A stretch of 64,000 bases of DNA from Bdellovibrionaceae bacterium UBA2339 (lineage in GTDB: Bacteria > Bdellovibrionota > Bdellovibrionia > Bdellovibrionales > JAMPXM01): assembly GCA_002344785.1 (NCBI GenBank), contig DDUL01000022.1, positions 1 through 64,000 on the forward strand, in the 5' to 3' direction. This document shows positions 16,841 through 25,829 of this stretch, piece by piece. How positions within the stretch are numbered: position 1 is the stretch's first letter; every line of letters begins with the position of its first letter. Both the position numbers and the translations under genes were made by a program. Below the pieces are notes generated by a model that was not told where the DNA came from, ran no database searches, and saw nothing but the letters and a program-made list of their open reading frames with translations.

Positions 16841-18085
16841 ATGACGATGAAGCTTTCGAATCTGTTCAAGGAATCATCGGTCGGCGTCTATGCCAAGCGT
16901 GAAGTCTGCGGGATCCGTCAAGCTTCGGCGTTCGCATTGCTGACAGTCTTCATGACACTCGCGGCGGCGTGGTCGTTGCCGGCTCACGCGGATCTCACGC
17001 TCACCTTCGGTGGCGATGTGAACTTCAACAAGAACAAACAAGCGCCTCGCGGCGATCATGTTTCGTACTTTGGCCGACGCGTGACCTATGAGGAAATGAC
17101 TCGGCACCTTGCGCCTTTGATCGATGGCGATGTGAATTTTGCCAACATTGAAACTGTGGTCACCGACGATGAGCATCTGCCGGCGCAGCAAAAGGCGTTT
17201 GTGTTCCGATCCCACCCGAATTCGATTCGTCACTTGATGGATTTGGGTTTCAACCTTTTTAGCTTGGCGAACAATCACGCCTACAATCATGGCTCGGCGG
17301 GTTTGGATCACACTTTGGATGCGATGGAACATTTGCAGCGGCGGGGGGCTCGGCCCATTGCCTTCGCGGGCATCGAGCGACGACGCGCTGACTTTGAGCG
17401 CGCGCGAATCTTTGAGGTGCGTGGCTATCGCATCGCTTTCGCGGCCATCGGCATCATTGATCCGCGGTTTCGTTCGCGCGGTGAAGGTGTGGGTGTGCTC
17501 AACTATCACGATGAGAGCGACTACGCGCTGACGCTCAAGAGTCTGCGCGAGGCCGACGCCGACTTGAAAATTATTTCGATTCACTATGGCACCGAAATGC
17601 AAGTCGAGTTGGATCGTGGGCAACGAGCCAAATTTCTTCGCGCCATCAGCGAAGGCGATGCGGACTTGGTGCTGGGTCATCATCCGCATGTGGTGCGACC
17701 GGTTGAGTTGCGCGACGGGCGCGCGATCTTCTATTCGCTTGGTAACTATCTGATGGCCGGTGCGGCGGATCTCACGCGACGAGCCGAGGCGCAAGACTAC
17801 GGTTTGTTTGGTCGAGCTCACTTTGCACGCGATGCACGTCGCGGTGGGCGCTTGAGTTTGCAAGCGCTCGAAGCCGTTCCGCTGACGGGCATGCACCTGC
17901 AAGCTCGGCCGATGCCAAAGGCCGCGTCTGAGCGTCGAATTGAGTTGTTGAATCAACTTTCACGTCAACAGTTGGGTGTTCACGCGGCGGAGTTTCGCGT
18001 GCGCTCCGATGGGCGTGGTGTGGAGTGTTCGAACATCAGTGGCTTGGCCTTAAGTGCGAGAGCCGCAGAAGTCTGTGGGAATTGA
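16841..18085 (+). CDS. Exported CapA/PgsA-like metallophosphatase-fold protein
   Basis: A signal peptide (about residues 30-55, 'FALLTVFMTLAAAWSLPAHA') leads a CapA-fold domain of the poly-gamma-glutamate capsule family. Motifs in order are 'TFGGDVNFN', 'VNFANIETVV', 'LANNHAYNHG', 'ISIHYGTE' and 'LGHHPHVVRP', the metal ligands of this calcineurin-like fold, then 'YSLGNYLM'. CapA proteins help attach or build extracellular polyglutamate or glycans. No other cap gene is here, so the substrate is open. The ATG at 16841 has AGGTGG upstream and places the signal peptide correctly. Confidence 0.85.
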   Translation: MTMKLSNLFKESSVGVYAKREVCGIRQASAFALLTVFMTLAAAWSLPAHADLTLTFGGDVNFNKNKQAPRGDHVSYFGRRVTYEEMTRHLAPLIDGDVNFANIETVVTDDEHLPAQQKAFVFRSHPNSIRHLMDLGFNLFSLANNHAYNHGSAGLDHTLDAMEHLQRRGARPIAFAGIERRRADFERARIFEVRGYRIAFAAIGIIDPRFRSRGEGVGVLNYHDESDYALTLKSLREADADLKIISIHYGTEMQVELDRGQRAKFLRAISEGDADLVLGHHPHVVRPVELRDGRAIFYSLGNYLMAGAADLTRRAEAQDYGLFGRAHFARDARRGGRLSLQALEAVPLTGMHLQARPMPKAASERRIELLNQLSRQQLGVHAAEFRVRSDGRGVECSNISGLALSARAAEVCGN

Positions 18086-18152
18086 ATTGGGGAAGTGATT
18101 GTCGGGCGGGGTGCCATGACGATCGCAAAGGGAAATGACCAGGGGGATTCAA

Positions 18153-19016
18153 ATGACGGGAAGATCTGGGTCGCGCCTTGCGACCTTCGCGAAATTGCGA
18201 GCGTTTGCTTTCGCTCTGGGATTGGTGATCGCGGCGGAGGCCTCGGCAGCCACGCGACACTTGTTGATCACGGATGTGGACGACACCATCAAAGTTTCGA
18301 ACGTGCGGGACAAGTGGGACTTGGCTTGGCGCTGGGCCTTTGATCCTCGCGCGTTCACGGGAATGGCGGAGCTCTATCATGCTTGGCTGAAGCCGAGCTC
18401 TTCAGAGTTTCATGTGGTGTCGGGCACACCTCGACTGCTGGAGTGGTCGGTCGAAGGCTTTCTCGACGATTTTAACTTTCCGGCATTTCATTCCTTGCAG
18501 ACGCGTCCGATTTTCACTTGGGAAGAGTTTGTCATCGCCAGCATGCTTCCGGGATTGAGCGAGCTTTATTCAACACGAACTTTCAAAGAAGCGGCGCTCA
18601 AAGAGATTCTCCAACAACGTCAAGTCACGGGTGACGACTTGGTGGTGCTCATTGGTGATGACACAGAGTCAGATCCCGAGGCCTATGCCACTTGGCCCAA
18701 TCCCGCCGCGATTTACATTCGACAAGTTGCAGGCCGAGCGATTCCTCAGGGGCAAATCGGCGTGTCTTCGGCCCTTGAGATCGCCGCGTGGGAGTGGCGC
18801 GCGGGGCGCCTGAGTGCCGCGAGCTTCGAAGCTGTATTGAGCGAAATCGAAAATGAAGGCGATGCGGAGAATTTGTTTTTGCCGAACCAGCACTGCCCAA
18901 CGGGACACTTTCTCATCCCCGGACTTCCCAGTGCGCTGGCGCGCCGAGCCCAGCGAGCACAAGTTGAGCTGGCTCGCATTTGTCTTGAGATGTCACCTCA
19001 GTCGCGGCTGAGATGA
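18153..19016 (+). CDS. Exported App1-like phosphatidate phosphatase (DUF2183)
   Basis: After a signal peptide (about residues 12-33) the mature protein begins with 'LLITDVDDTIKVSN', the Asp-x-Asp-x-Thr catalytic loop of HAD phosphatases in the App1 catalytic domain. 'FHVVSGTPRLLEW' supplies motif II and 'VVLIGDDTESDPEAY' the metal-binding acids. App1 of yeast dephosphorylates phosphatidate; an exported bacterial form would act on lipids or phosphoesters in the periplasm. The ATG at 18153 is chosen because AGGGGG lies six bases upstream, in preference to an ATG at 18135. The 3' end overlaps the convergent methyltransferase gene by 19 bases. Confidence 0.85.
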   Translation: MTGRSGSRLATFAKLRAFAFALGLVIAAEASAATRHLLITDVDDTIKVSNVRDKWDLAWRWAFDPRAFTGMAELYHAWLKPSSSEFHVVSGTPRLLEWSVEGFLDDFNFPAFHSLQTRPIFTWEEFVIASMLPGLSELYSTRTFKEAALKEILQQRQVTGDDLVVLIGDDTESDPEAYATWPNPAAIYIRQVAGRAIPQGQIGVSSALEIAAWEWRAGRLSAASFEAVLSEIENEGDAENLFLPNQHCPTGHFLIPGLPSALARRAQRAQVELARICLEMSPQSRLR

Positions 19017-20152
19017 GACACGATTTCGTAGTGGCGAGTTCGCGGGAACTGATCGACAAGATGCAGTTCCTTGAGCCTCCATCCGCCCTGTGAAAGTGTC
19101 TGGAGATCCTGCGCCCAAGACTCTGGATAACAGGAGACATAGGCGAGCCGCTCGGCCTCAAGCTTGGCTAGCTCCGAGGCAAATCGCCCAAGTCCAGCGC
19201 GTGGCGGATCAACCAGCACAAAGTTCGATGAGTTTTTTGAGCCAGATTCCGTCGTGGGACTTTCAGAGCTTTGGCCGCGGATGAAATCCACGGCGCGCAC
19301 TTGCGCTTTGTGAGTGAGACCCGAGCTTTCGAGATTAAAGCGCAGATCGTCGAGTGCCGACTTGTCGTTCTCCCAAGCGAAGACGCACTCGGCGCGTGCG
19401 GCGATCGGCAGTGTGAAGTTGCCTATGCCCGATCCCAGTTCCAGCGCCGTATCCGTGGAGCGAAGATGTTGGAGCGCCAAGCGAATCAATTCGCGATTGG
19501 CGCGACGGCTGGGCTGCGTGAAGCTTGCGATTTTGCCATAGAGCGGCTGCGCGACAGCATGAGCGTCGGCCGCTTTCGAGTCACGCATCGTGGCCGATGT
19601 CGTCAGCCAAGTTTCAAACCAAGCCTCGGGCTGAGGGTCGATGAGTCGCCATCGCGTTTCGTCCCTGTGGGCTCGCTTGCGACGCTGACCCATTTCGATG
19701 ACGACACCTTGAGCGGCTTGGCGATCGAGCCAAGCGCCTTCATCCAGAATGAATTTGATATCGGCATTGGCGAAGTCGAGCCAAACGCCGCGAAGGCCGG
19801 TGGGTGAAACGCGAAGCCGCAAAGATCCTCGGCCATTCAATGGCGGAAGGTCGCGACGAAACTCGCGAAGCCAATTCTCGAGCTGTGGGCTGAGTTGCGG
19901 GCAGCCCGTCAGGTCCACGAGTTCGCGCGATCCGAGGGCTTTGCCATAGAGGCCCAAGCGCGTGATCCCAGCCGCGGACTCGAGGGTGAGATCCACTCGG
20001 TCGCGCAAAGACCATTCACCGAACTGATGAATCTGCGCGGGCAAGTTGGTCCATTGCGACACATGTTGCCTGAGTTGCGAGGCGCGCTGCTCAATCGTCC
20101 ACTGCGGACGATCGCAGCCACTGCAAAGATGATCGTAGAGGCAAGCGCTCAC
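18998..20152 (-). CDS. RlmC/RlmD-family 23S rRNA (uracil-5-)-methyltransferase
   Basis: A 384-residue SAM-dependent m5U methyltransferase. The N-terminus has Cys4, Cys10, Cys13 and a later Cys84, the pattern that binds a 4Fe-4S cluster in RlmC and RlmD. The SAM loop is 'ALELGSGIGNFTLPIA', 'LVDPPRAGLG' is motif IV, 'SCYPESW' holds the nucleophile Cys, and 'TRHYEIV' the general-base Glu. There is no N-terminal TRAM domain, which resembles RlmC (m5U747) more than RlmD (m5U1939). The start is a GTG at 20152 overlapping the stop of the oxidase gene (GTGA), so the two are coupled; longer readings would run inside that gene. Confidence 0.88.
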   Translation of the reverse strand: MSACLYDHLCSGCDRPQWTIEQRASQLRQHVSQWTNLPAQIHQFGEWSLRDRVDLTLESAAGITRLGLYGKALGSRELVDLTGCPQLSPQLENWLREFRRDLPPLNGRGSLRLRVSPTGLRGVWLDFANADIKFILDEGAWLDRQAAQGVVIEMGQRRKRAHRDETRWRLIDPQPEAWFETWLTTSATMRDSKAADAHAVAQPLYGKIASFTQPSRRANRELIRLALQHLRSTDTALELGSGIGNFTLPIAARAECVFAWENDKSALDDLRFNLESSGLTHKAQVRAVDFIRGQSSESPTTESGSKNSSNFVLVDPPRAGLGRFASELAKLEAERLAYVSCYPESWAQDLQTLSQGGWRLKELHLVDQFPRTRHYEIVSHLSRD

Positions 20153-21219
20153 GCCAGATCCTCGGCGATTTGTCGAGCGGCCATGAAGCCAGAGAACACC
20201 GCGGCTCGCACGCCGACTCCGGCCCAAGCATCACCTGCTAGCCAAAGCTTTTGGCCAAGATTCAGCGAAGGTGAGCGCGCGGCCTCGCTCGCTGCTGCGG
20301 AACCGTCGCCCACGGGATAAGCGTATCTCCAAACTTTGAGATCAAAGAAGTCGGGCTCAAGTCCAGCCTGCTTGAGATTTTGAAGAATCAGAGTGGTGGC
20401 TTGTGGAGAAGGCGCGAGAGGCTTGGCGCCTTCGTCGAGGGTGTGAGCGCGGCTCCACGCTTCGTTCATTTGTAAGCTGAGTGCGGGTTGTGTGGATGGA
20501 CCGTGCTCATCATTCCATCTCCAGCTCATCACGTCGGGCCACTGCGAGCTCAGTGCCGCCCAAGCTTGACGAAGTGAAGCGGCGTCGCCGCGAAATCCGG
20601 CAAGTGCGGTCACGCAAGGGGCATACACCGGCGGCGACTTTAGACGTGGATCGGCGAGCAAGCGTTCTCGCCATTCTGTCGGCGCACTCTCCCAAGTGGT
20701 GGGCGAGTTCGCACTGAAGCCGAGCAGATCGCGCGCTTGCGGTGCCGGTGCTGTGATCAACAAATGTGTCGAAGTGAATTCTTCGCCCGAGTTCAAGGTC
20801 ACCGTCCACTGTGAGTCGTGACGATCCACTTTGACCACTTGGGCTTCGAGGCGTGTGTTGGTTTGCGGCGAAAACTGCGCGAGCGCGCGCTTAGCCCAAG
20901 CGGTCATGCCGCGTGAAGCTGTGTGCGGATGGGAAAACTGCCGAGTAGGAAGCGTGGAGTCGGAAGAGCTGTCGGGGAGATTGAACTCGCCCAAGGCCCA
21001 AAGATCGCGATTGTAGTCGCCAAAGCTTTCGATGCGAAGCGCACCGTGATCGAAGACCCACTCTTGATGACGGCGAGTTGCCATGCGACCGCCCCAGCCG
21101 TGAGATTTCTCGAGCAGGAGGACGCGCGTTGATGGACGCCATTGTCCCAAAATCCAAGTCGCGGCGATGCCGCTGGCACCGCCTCCGATCACGATTAAAT
21201 CGAACTGAGTTGTTGGCAT
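20149..21219 (-). CDS. Renalase-like FAD-dependent amine oxidoreductase
   Basis: A 356-residue flavoprotein with the FAD Rossmann loop 'IVIGGGASGIAA', then 'LLLEKSHGWGGRMATRR' and 'FDHGALRI', which match the renalase/NAD(P)-binding amine oxidase group where GGR(M/L) and DHGAQ-like boxes occur. The C-terminus has 'LWLAGDAWAGVGVRAAVFSG', the second FAD-contact motif. The substrate is probably an amine or a reduced nicotinamide isomer. The ATG at 21219 fits the fold and has TAAGG upstream; an ATG at 21255 adds 12 unneeded residues. It is coupled by GTGA to the RlmC-like gene. Confidence 0.85.
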   Translation of the reverse strand: MPTTQFDLIVIGGGASGIAATWILGQWRPSTRVLLLEKSHGWGGRMATRRHQEWVFDHGALRIESFGDYNRDLWALGEFNLPDSSSDSTLPTRQFSHPHTASRGMTAWAKRALAQFSPQTNTRLEAQVVKVDRHDSQWTVTLNSGEEFTSTHLLITAPAPQARDLLGFSANSPTTWESAPTEWRERLLADPRLKSPPVYAPCVTALAGFRGDAASLRQAWAALSSQWPDVMSWRWNDEHGPSTQPALSLQMNEAWSRAHTLDEGAKPLAPSPQATTLILQNLKQAGLEPDFFDLKVWRYAYPVGDGSAAASEAARSPSLNLGQKLWLAGDAWAGVGVRAAVFSGFMAARQIAEDLA

Positions 21220-21472
21220 GGCCCTTACTTTCGCTTCTGTCTGAGGGTGAAGCAACGATTTGCGGCACCTCAGAGGGTGGTGTTTTGGTCAATTCTACAA
21301 GGCTGCGATCGGGCGTGGAATTGTGGCCCATTGGTTGAGAAAAAAGTGATGTGAATTCACAGGCTTTGCCGGAATTGGGGTGGGACGATTTGTCGTGGCC
21401 CTGAGCCCGGATCTTGCCTTCCCGATAGCCATCCCGATCGCCCCCGAGGGCGCCCCCTTTTGAGGAGACGCT

Positions 21473-22789
21473 GTGGTCCGCATGCTGAGCCGACTCAACT
21501 TGAAGTCATTTGTGCGCTCGTGTTGGCGTCGTGTGGCTTTTGAGCGTCCTGAGAACTTCAGCTTCTTGAGCGGCAAATTTTTGGTTGCGGCACTGCTGAG
21601 TGCATCCGCATGGGTGCCAGCATGGGCCATGGACTCAACGCAAGTTTTGCCGGTGTCAGTGAACTCGCCCTCGATTCGCATGGGCGTGGTGTCGGGCTTA
21701 GGCATGAAGTTCACCGGCTCAGGTGAGCTGATGACGCTCAATGATCTCAACAGTGTCGAATTCGATGTGAAAATGCTCTCACAGTTTGAGCCGCGCGTGC
21801 GCGACTTGGTGGGCGTGTTGAATCAGTTTGGTGCACAACGCTTTGGTGACGAGTTGCATTTGGGCACGCTGCGCGTGAACACCTCGCCGGAAGTGCGTTA
21901 CTTGGCGCCGGTGTACGCTCGCGGCGTGAATGAGAAGTGGACGTTGGCGATCGGCATGCCGGTGCTCACTTACACCAATCGTCTGCGACTCGAGCAAACT
22001 GGCGGCAACTTGCAGGCGATTCGCGATCAAGTTGGTACGGGATCAGCTGAACTCAACACGGCGTTTGAGCAACTGAACATCAATCTGGCGAATGCGGCGC
22101 ACGCGGAAATCGCCAAGAAGGGCTACAAGCCTTTGGGCGATCGCGCTGAAACTTTGTACGGCGACATGCAGTTGGCCAGTCTTTATCAGTTTCTCAAGCG
22201 CGAAGCTTTCTCAGCGCAGTTGAAAACCATCGTGTCGTTGCCAACAGGCGAAGGCAATGATCCGGATGATCTCGCGGATCTGGGTGCCTATGGGTACACG
22301 GCTGTGGAGAATCAGCTGTTGGCGAACTTAAGGCGCGGGCGCGCGCTCTTCGCCGTAAAAGGCGGATACCGCTACGTACTTCCAGATCGCGTGATGCGCC
22401 GAGTGCCGCGCGACGAAGGTGATTCTCTGCCGGATGCGGACACCAAGGAGCGAGTTCAACGCGCGACAGGTGGTACGGCCTTTGTCGGCGCCGCCTCTTC
22501 TTATGAAATTTCGGAAGCACTCAACGTCGCGATCGGCTATGAGCACGCGATGAAGTCCGCCGACACCTACGCCGGTCGAGAAGGACGGCGCTACGATCTT
22601 CTCGAGCGCGAGACGGCGAGCCAAGTCGGTCGCATGCGACTGGGTATGTCGTACTCTTCGGTCTCGGCATTCTTTGCGGGCACGGCGTTGTTGCCTGCCG
22701 TTGTCGCCTATGAATTTTCGGATACAATCTCGGGTTTCAATACGGAGAGGATGAGCGTTCATGAGCTTTGGTTGCAGATCTTCTTCTGA
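21473..22789 (+). CDS. Exported protein, probable outer-membrane beta-barrel
   Basis: A long N-region then a signal peptide ('FLVAALLSASAWVPAWA', about residues 36-52) precedes a 385-residue mature part. It contains alternating amphipathic strands ('KWTLAIGMPVLTYTN', 'AQLKTIVSLPTGEGND', 'ALFAVKGGYRYVLPD') and ends in hydrophobic 'WLQIFF', the terminal aromatic of outer-membrane barrels. 'SLPTGEG' also occurs in transporter-like barrels of the phenol meta-pathway type. The start is GTG with GAGGAG five bases upstream. Its last 29 bases overlap the next gene, implying coupled synthesis with a large anchored partner. Confidence 0.65.
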   Translation: MVRMLSRLNLKSFVRSCWRRVAFERPENFSFLSGKFLVAALLSASAWVPAWAMDSTQVLPVSVNSPSIRMGVVSGLGMKFTGSGELMTLNDLNSVEFDVKMLSQFEPRVRDLVGVLNQFGAQRFGDELHLGTLRVNTSPEVRYLAPVYARGVNEKWTLAIGMPVLTYTNRLRLEQTGGNLQAIRDQVGTGSAELNTAFEQLNINLANAAHAEIAKKGYKPLGDRAETLYGDMQLASLYQFLKREAFSAQLKTIVSLPTGEGNDPDDLADLGAYGYTAVENQLLANLRRGRALFAVKGGYRYVLPDRVMRRVPRDEGDSLPDADTKERVQRATGGTAFVGAASSYEISEALNVAIGYEHAMKSADTYAGREGRRYDLLERETASQVGRMRLGMSYSSVSAFFAGTALLPAVVAYEFSDTISGFNTERMSVHELWLQIFF

Positions 22790-25577
22790 GTCTCGCCACA
22801 CGCCCAGCGCGCGTGAGAAGATCGGCTCGGGCCTCGCCCAGCTGAAGGGCCAAGCTTTGTCTTCTTCATGGAGTTCATGGCGGCGGTGGGCATCGCCGCA
22901 ACGGCTGTTGATGGGATCGGCAATTTTGATGAGTCTTTGGACGGGTGCGTGTTCGCCGCAACCGAAGGCTCGCTATTTTAAGCCGATCAAAATGGAGTTT
23001 GGGCCGACGCAGACGGAAGTCGATCTCGGTGAACTCAAGCCGCAACAAAACCCGAGTGCGGCTTCACTGACTTGGCAAGGCGAGATCGCGACAGAGCAGT
23101 GGATGTCGTTGATCGAAGATTTGACGACGCTCGCTCTGCAGCGCCGAGATGACCGCGTGGCTCGGCTTGTGGATCGAATGCGATTGAATGTCGAGGTCGC
23201 TGGCAATGTCGTGCAGCTTCCGGCTTCACGTAGCTTTTTTGCTTCGGCGGCCATCGGCGAAACGCGCGAAGACGTCGCGGATCTGTTGGCTAAGGGCATT
23301 CGCATGCTCGGCGAACAAGCGGCCCCGCTTCGCGCCTTGGCGGCCGCTCGGAGTTCGAGAACAAATTGGCCTCGAGGCGAAGTGAGCGTTGAGATTGTGG
23401 TCGACTCGGTGACCACCTATTTGCAGGCCTATGTCGCAGACGTCCAAGCGGCACCCAATGTGGATGCCGCGGTCAAAGAGGCGATTGCCAAAGAGTTGAC
23501 GGTGAACTTCATCCCGCGCTTGGGAAGAATTCGTCGCGAAGTTATCGATGTGTTTCAAGAGCGAGATACAGTTCGCCTCATACAGCGCGTGCAGGCTTTG
23601 CTGCGCCGAGAAGGCGTAGAATTGGGCCGCGATACCAATCAGCGTTTGGAAATGGCCGAGCGCTTGGTCGGTGAAGTGCGCGCCATTCATGATGCGCGTT
23701 CAGCGCTGGCGGTGCTGGTCGAATTTTGGCGCGCGTCTTCGCAAGAGGTTCGCGACACTCGCTTCAAGCCGGTCTCGCCGGCGCTCTATGATTTTTTGAC
23801 GGGAAAGTCCGAGAGCCAGCTGGAGTGCATTCGCACGGGATGTATTGGCATCACAGGATTTGCTCGCTTCTTCTTTGTGTTGCCTGAAATTGATAGCTAT
23901 GGTGTGCCGAAGCTCAAGCAGGACTTAGCCGTCGCGGCTCATGATGCGATCTTGTCGGAAATGCGAAGCCAAGCGGTGGCCTTCTTGCCGTCTTTGCATG
24001 AGGAAGTCGCCAATCAGATCGACAAAGAATTGAATCAACAGATCACGAACTTGCGACAAATTGCTCGCGACTATCCCAGCTTCTTCCGCATCGTCTTGGA
24101 TCGCATGGCGACGGCGAAGCTCGGTCTTTTGCCCGACTCGCGCTTGGGCTTCTTGGAAGCTTCGCGCTTGCAAGTTGAGCTGGCGCCGGGTGCGCCGCTG
24201 AAGGCCTCGTCGGCGGACCGCGCGGGTGGCACAGGTGCGGCGGCGCTGGGCGCGTCGATGAAAGTCGCCGTTCGGCATTATGAGCACATCATTCGTCGTC
24301 AGCGATTGCTCAACGGTGAGAATCCCTATCTGACAACTCAAGGTCTGGGTCGATTGCTGTTTCGCGAGATCAATAAAGTTTTGTCCATCGGTGGCTACCG
24401 CATGGAAAACTTAGAGTCCTTTCCGGCGCTGGCACTAGGATTTGATGCGACTCGAACAAATGGAGATTGGCCGCGCTTGAATCTGCGCCGCTTGAGCGAC
24501 AGTGATGTTTCATTTGCGGTGCCGGATCGGCTGCAGGTGCAGCTGGGATCTTCGGCGACGTCGAACTCATTGCGCACAACGCCCACGCCTGAAGTGCCCA
24601 GCGTCAGCGTGCGAGGCCAAGCCGAGTTGCTCAAAGGACTGAGTCGTCTGACCCGATTGGCTCGGGACTGGGAGCCGACGGCATACGATCCCATCATGGG
24701 TAGCATCAATGCGGCGGATTTTTTGCCGGATCTTCCGCGCGATGCGGTCAATCAACGTCTGTTCCCGAAGGATCTGATCTTTGCGGCCTCGCTCGGCAAC
24801 GCCGGAGTCTTGTTGCAAAACCTCACTAAAAAGTCGTCGCCGGTGATGTTGATTGGCGCAGCAAATGGTGAGGGTCAACGACGAATCAAGTTCGCGGATC
24901 AAGTGGGTCTGACAGGTGAAACGCCTTCGGAGCCGACTTCGGCATTGGCTGCCATTGTCGATGTCACCGGCAGCGAGCGAGGACAAATCGCTCGCACAGG
25001 AGATGTGGCCCGCTATATTCTGGCTCTCGCGGAGTTTTCGCGTTCCGTTGAGGGACTGGAAAAGACCAAGAGCGCGCCACTTCTGGAGTCCATCGGTAGC
25101 GGCAAAACCGCGGTTGAACAAATTCTGGATGCACGCGAGGACTTGAAGTTGCTGGTCATGGCGATGAGTAACTTCTTGGCCTCTGAGATGGTGGATTCTC
25201 GAGGTCTGTTGATGGCGGAGTTTGATCGCACTTCAGTTCGCGCGCGACCGCGTGACTTGCAGCAGGGATCTGTGATTCTCGACCATGCCTGGGCCATTCG
25301 CGCATTGATGGAAGCCTCGTCCTTGTTAGGCGCGCAAGTCTATAAGACGTCCGCCTTGGATTTGTATCGATCACTCTTGCGCCATCACTTTCATGCACCC
25401 AGCGGGTTCTTCCGCAATCGACCCGAGCAGGCGCCGACACCTGAAGAAATCGTCGCCATGCTCGTGGCGGGCGAGGCCGTGCATGCGCAAATGTCGCCGC
25501 TCGAACAACGACAGTGGCGACAAATCCTTGCGACCTGGATGTCGGCATGGGGCGATTTGGCGCAGCAGGTGAAGTGA
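22761..25577 (+). CDS. Large exported protein of unknown family, possibly a lipoprotein (938 aa)
   Basis: The N-terminal 45 residues are polar and basic, followed by a hydrophobic run 'LLMGSAILMSLWTGACSPQ' that ends in Cys65 and looks like a weak lipoprotein or signal-anchor site. The remaining 870 residues are mostly amphipathic helix without cysteine clusters, repeats or motifs I recognise. The ATG has GGAGAGG ten bases upstream. It overlaps the barrel-like gene by 29 bases, so the pair is likely one system at the outer membrane. No function is assigned. The length and helical character are consistent with a structural or adhesin-like part. Confidence 0.75.
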   Translation: MSFGCRSSSESRHTPSAREKIGSGLAQLKGQALSSSWSSWRRWASPQRLLMGSAILMSLWTGACSPQPKARYFKPIKMEFGPTQTEVDLGELKPQQNPSAASLTWQGEIATEQWMSLIEDLTTLALQRRDDRVARLVDRMRLNVEVAGNVVQLPASRSFFASAAIGETREDVADLLAKGIRMLGEQAAPLRALAAARSSRTNWPRGEVSVEIVVDSVTTYLQAYVADVQAAPNVDAAVKEAIAKELTVNFIPRLGRIRREVIDVFQERDTVRLIQRVQALLRREGVELGRDTNQRLEMAERLVGEVRAIHDARSALAVLVEFWRASSQEVRDTRFKPVSPALYDFLTGKSESQLECIRTGCIGITGFARFFFVLPEIDSYGVPKLKQDLAVAAHDAILSEMRSQAVAFLPSLHEEVANQIDKELNQQITNLRQIARDYPSFFRIVLDRMATAKLGLLPDSRLGFLEASRLQVELAPGAPLKASSADRAGGTGAAALGASMKVAVRHYEHIIRRQRLLNGENPYLTTQGLGRLLFREINKVLSIGGYRMENLESFPALALGFDATRTNGDWPRLNLRRLSDSDVSFAVPDRLQVQLGSSATSNSLRTTPTPEVPSVSVRGQAELLKGLSRLTRLARDWEPTAYDPIMGSINAADFLPDLPRDAVNQRLFPKDLIFAASLGNAGVLLQNLTKKSSPVMLIGAANGEGQRRIKFADQVGLTGETPSEPTSALAAIVDVTGSERGQIARTGDVARYILALAEFSRSVEGLEKTKSAPLLESIGSGKTAVEQILDAREDLKLLVMAMSNFLASEMVDSRGLLMAEFDRTSVRARPRDLQQGSVILDHAWAIRALMEASSLLGAQVYKTSALDLYRSLLRHHFHAPSGFFRNRPEQAPTPEEIVAMLVAGEAVHAQMSPLEQRQWRQILATWMSAWGDLAQQVK

Positions 25578-25829
25578 GACTTCGCCACATGGCCGTTTGA
25601 CTTCTTTCTCGCGCACGTCAGTTCAATTCTTCCGAGTTCAATGAATCCCAAGTCATTTCGTGGAGCTAAACCGCGCCTCGCGGCCGTGGCCTCGCGCTTG
25701 TGCGCGGATGCAGCCCGTGCATGCAACTGCAGCCGTGCTCGCGTTCAGCTCAAAGCGAATCACGTCCCGCGTTGTTGGGTTTAGGCGAGCACTTTGTTAA
25801 GCTCGTGGTCTTGGAAGCGAGGAGGGGAC

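Noticed and set aside
25578..25829. Possible TPP riboswitch before the gpx-importer operon
   Set aside because: The conserved CUGAGA and ACCUGA...GCCAGCGUAGGGA blocks are not present; the region only has GC-rich direct repeats.
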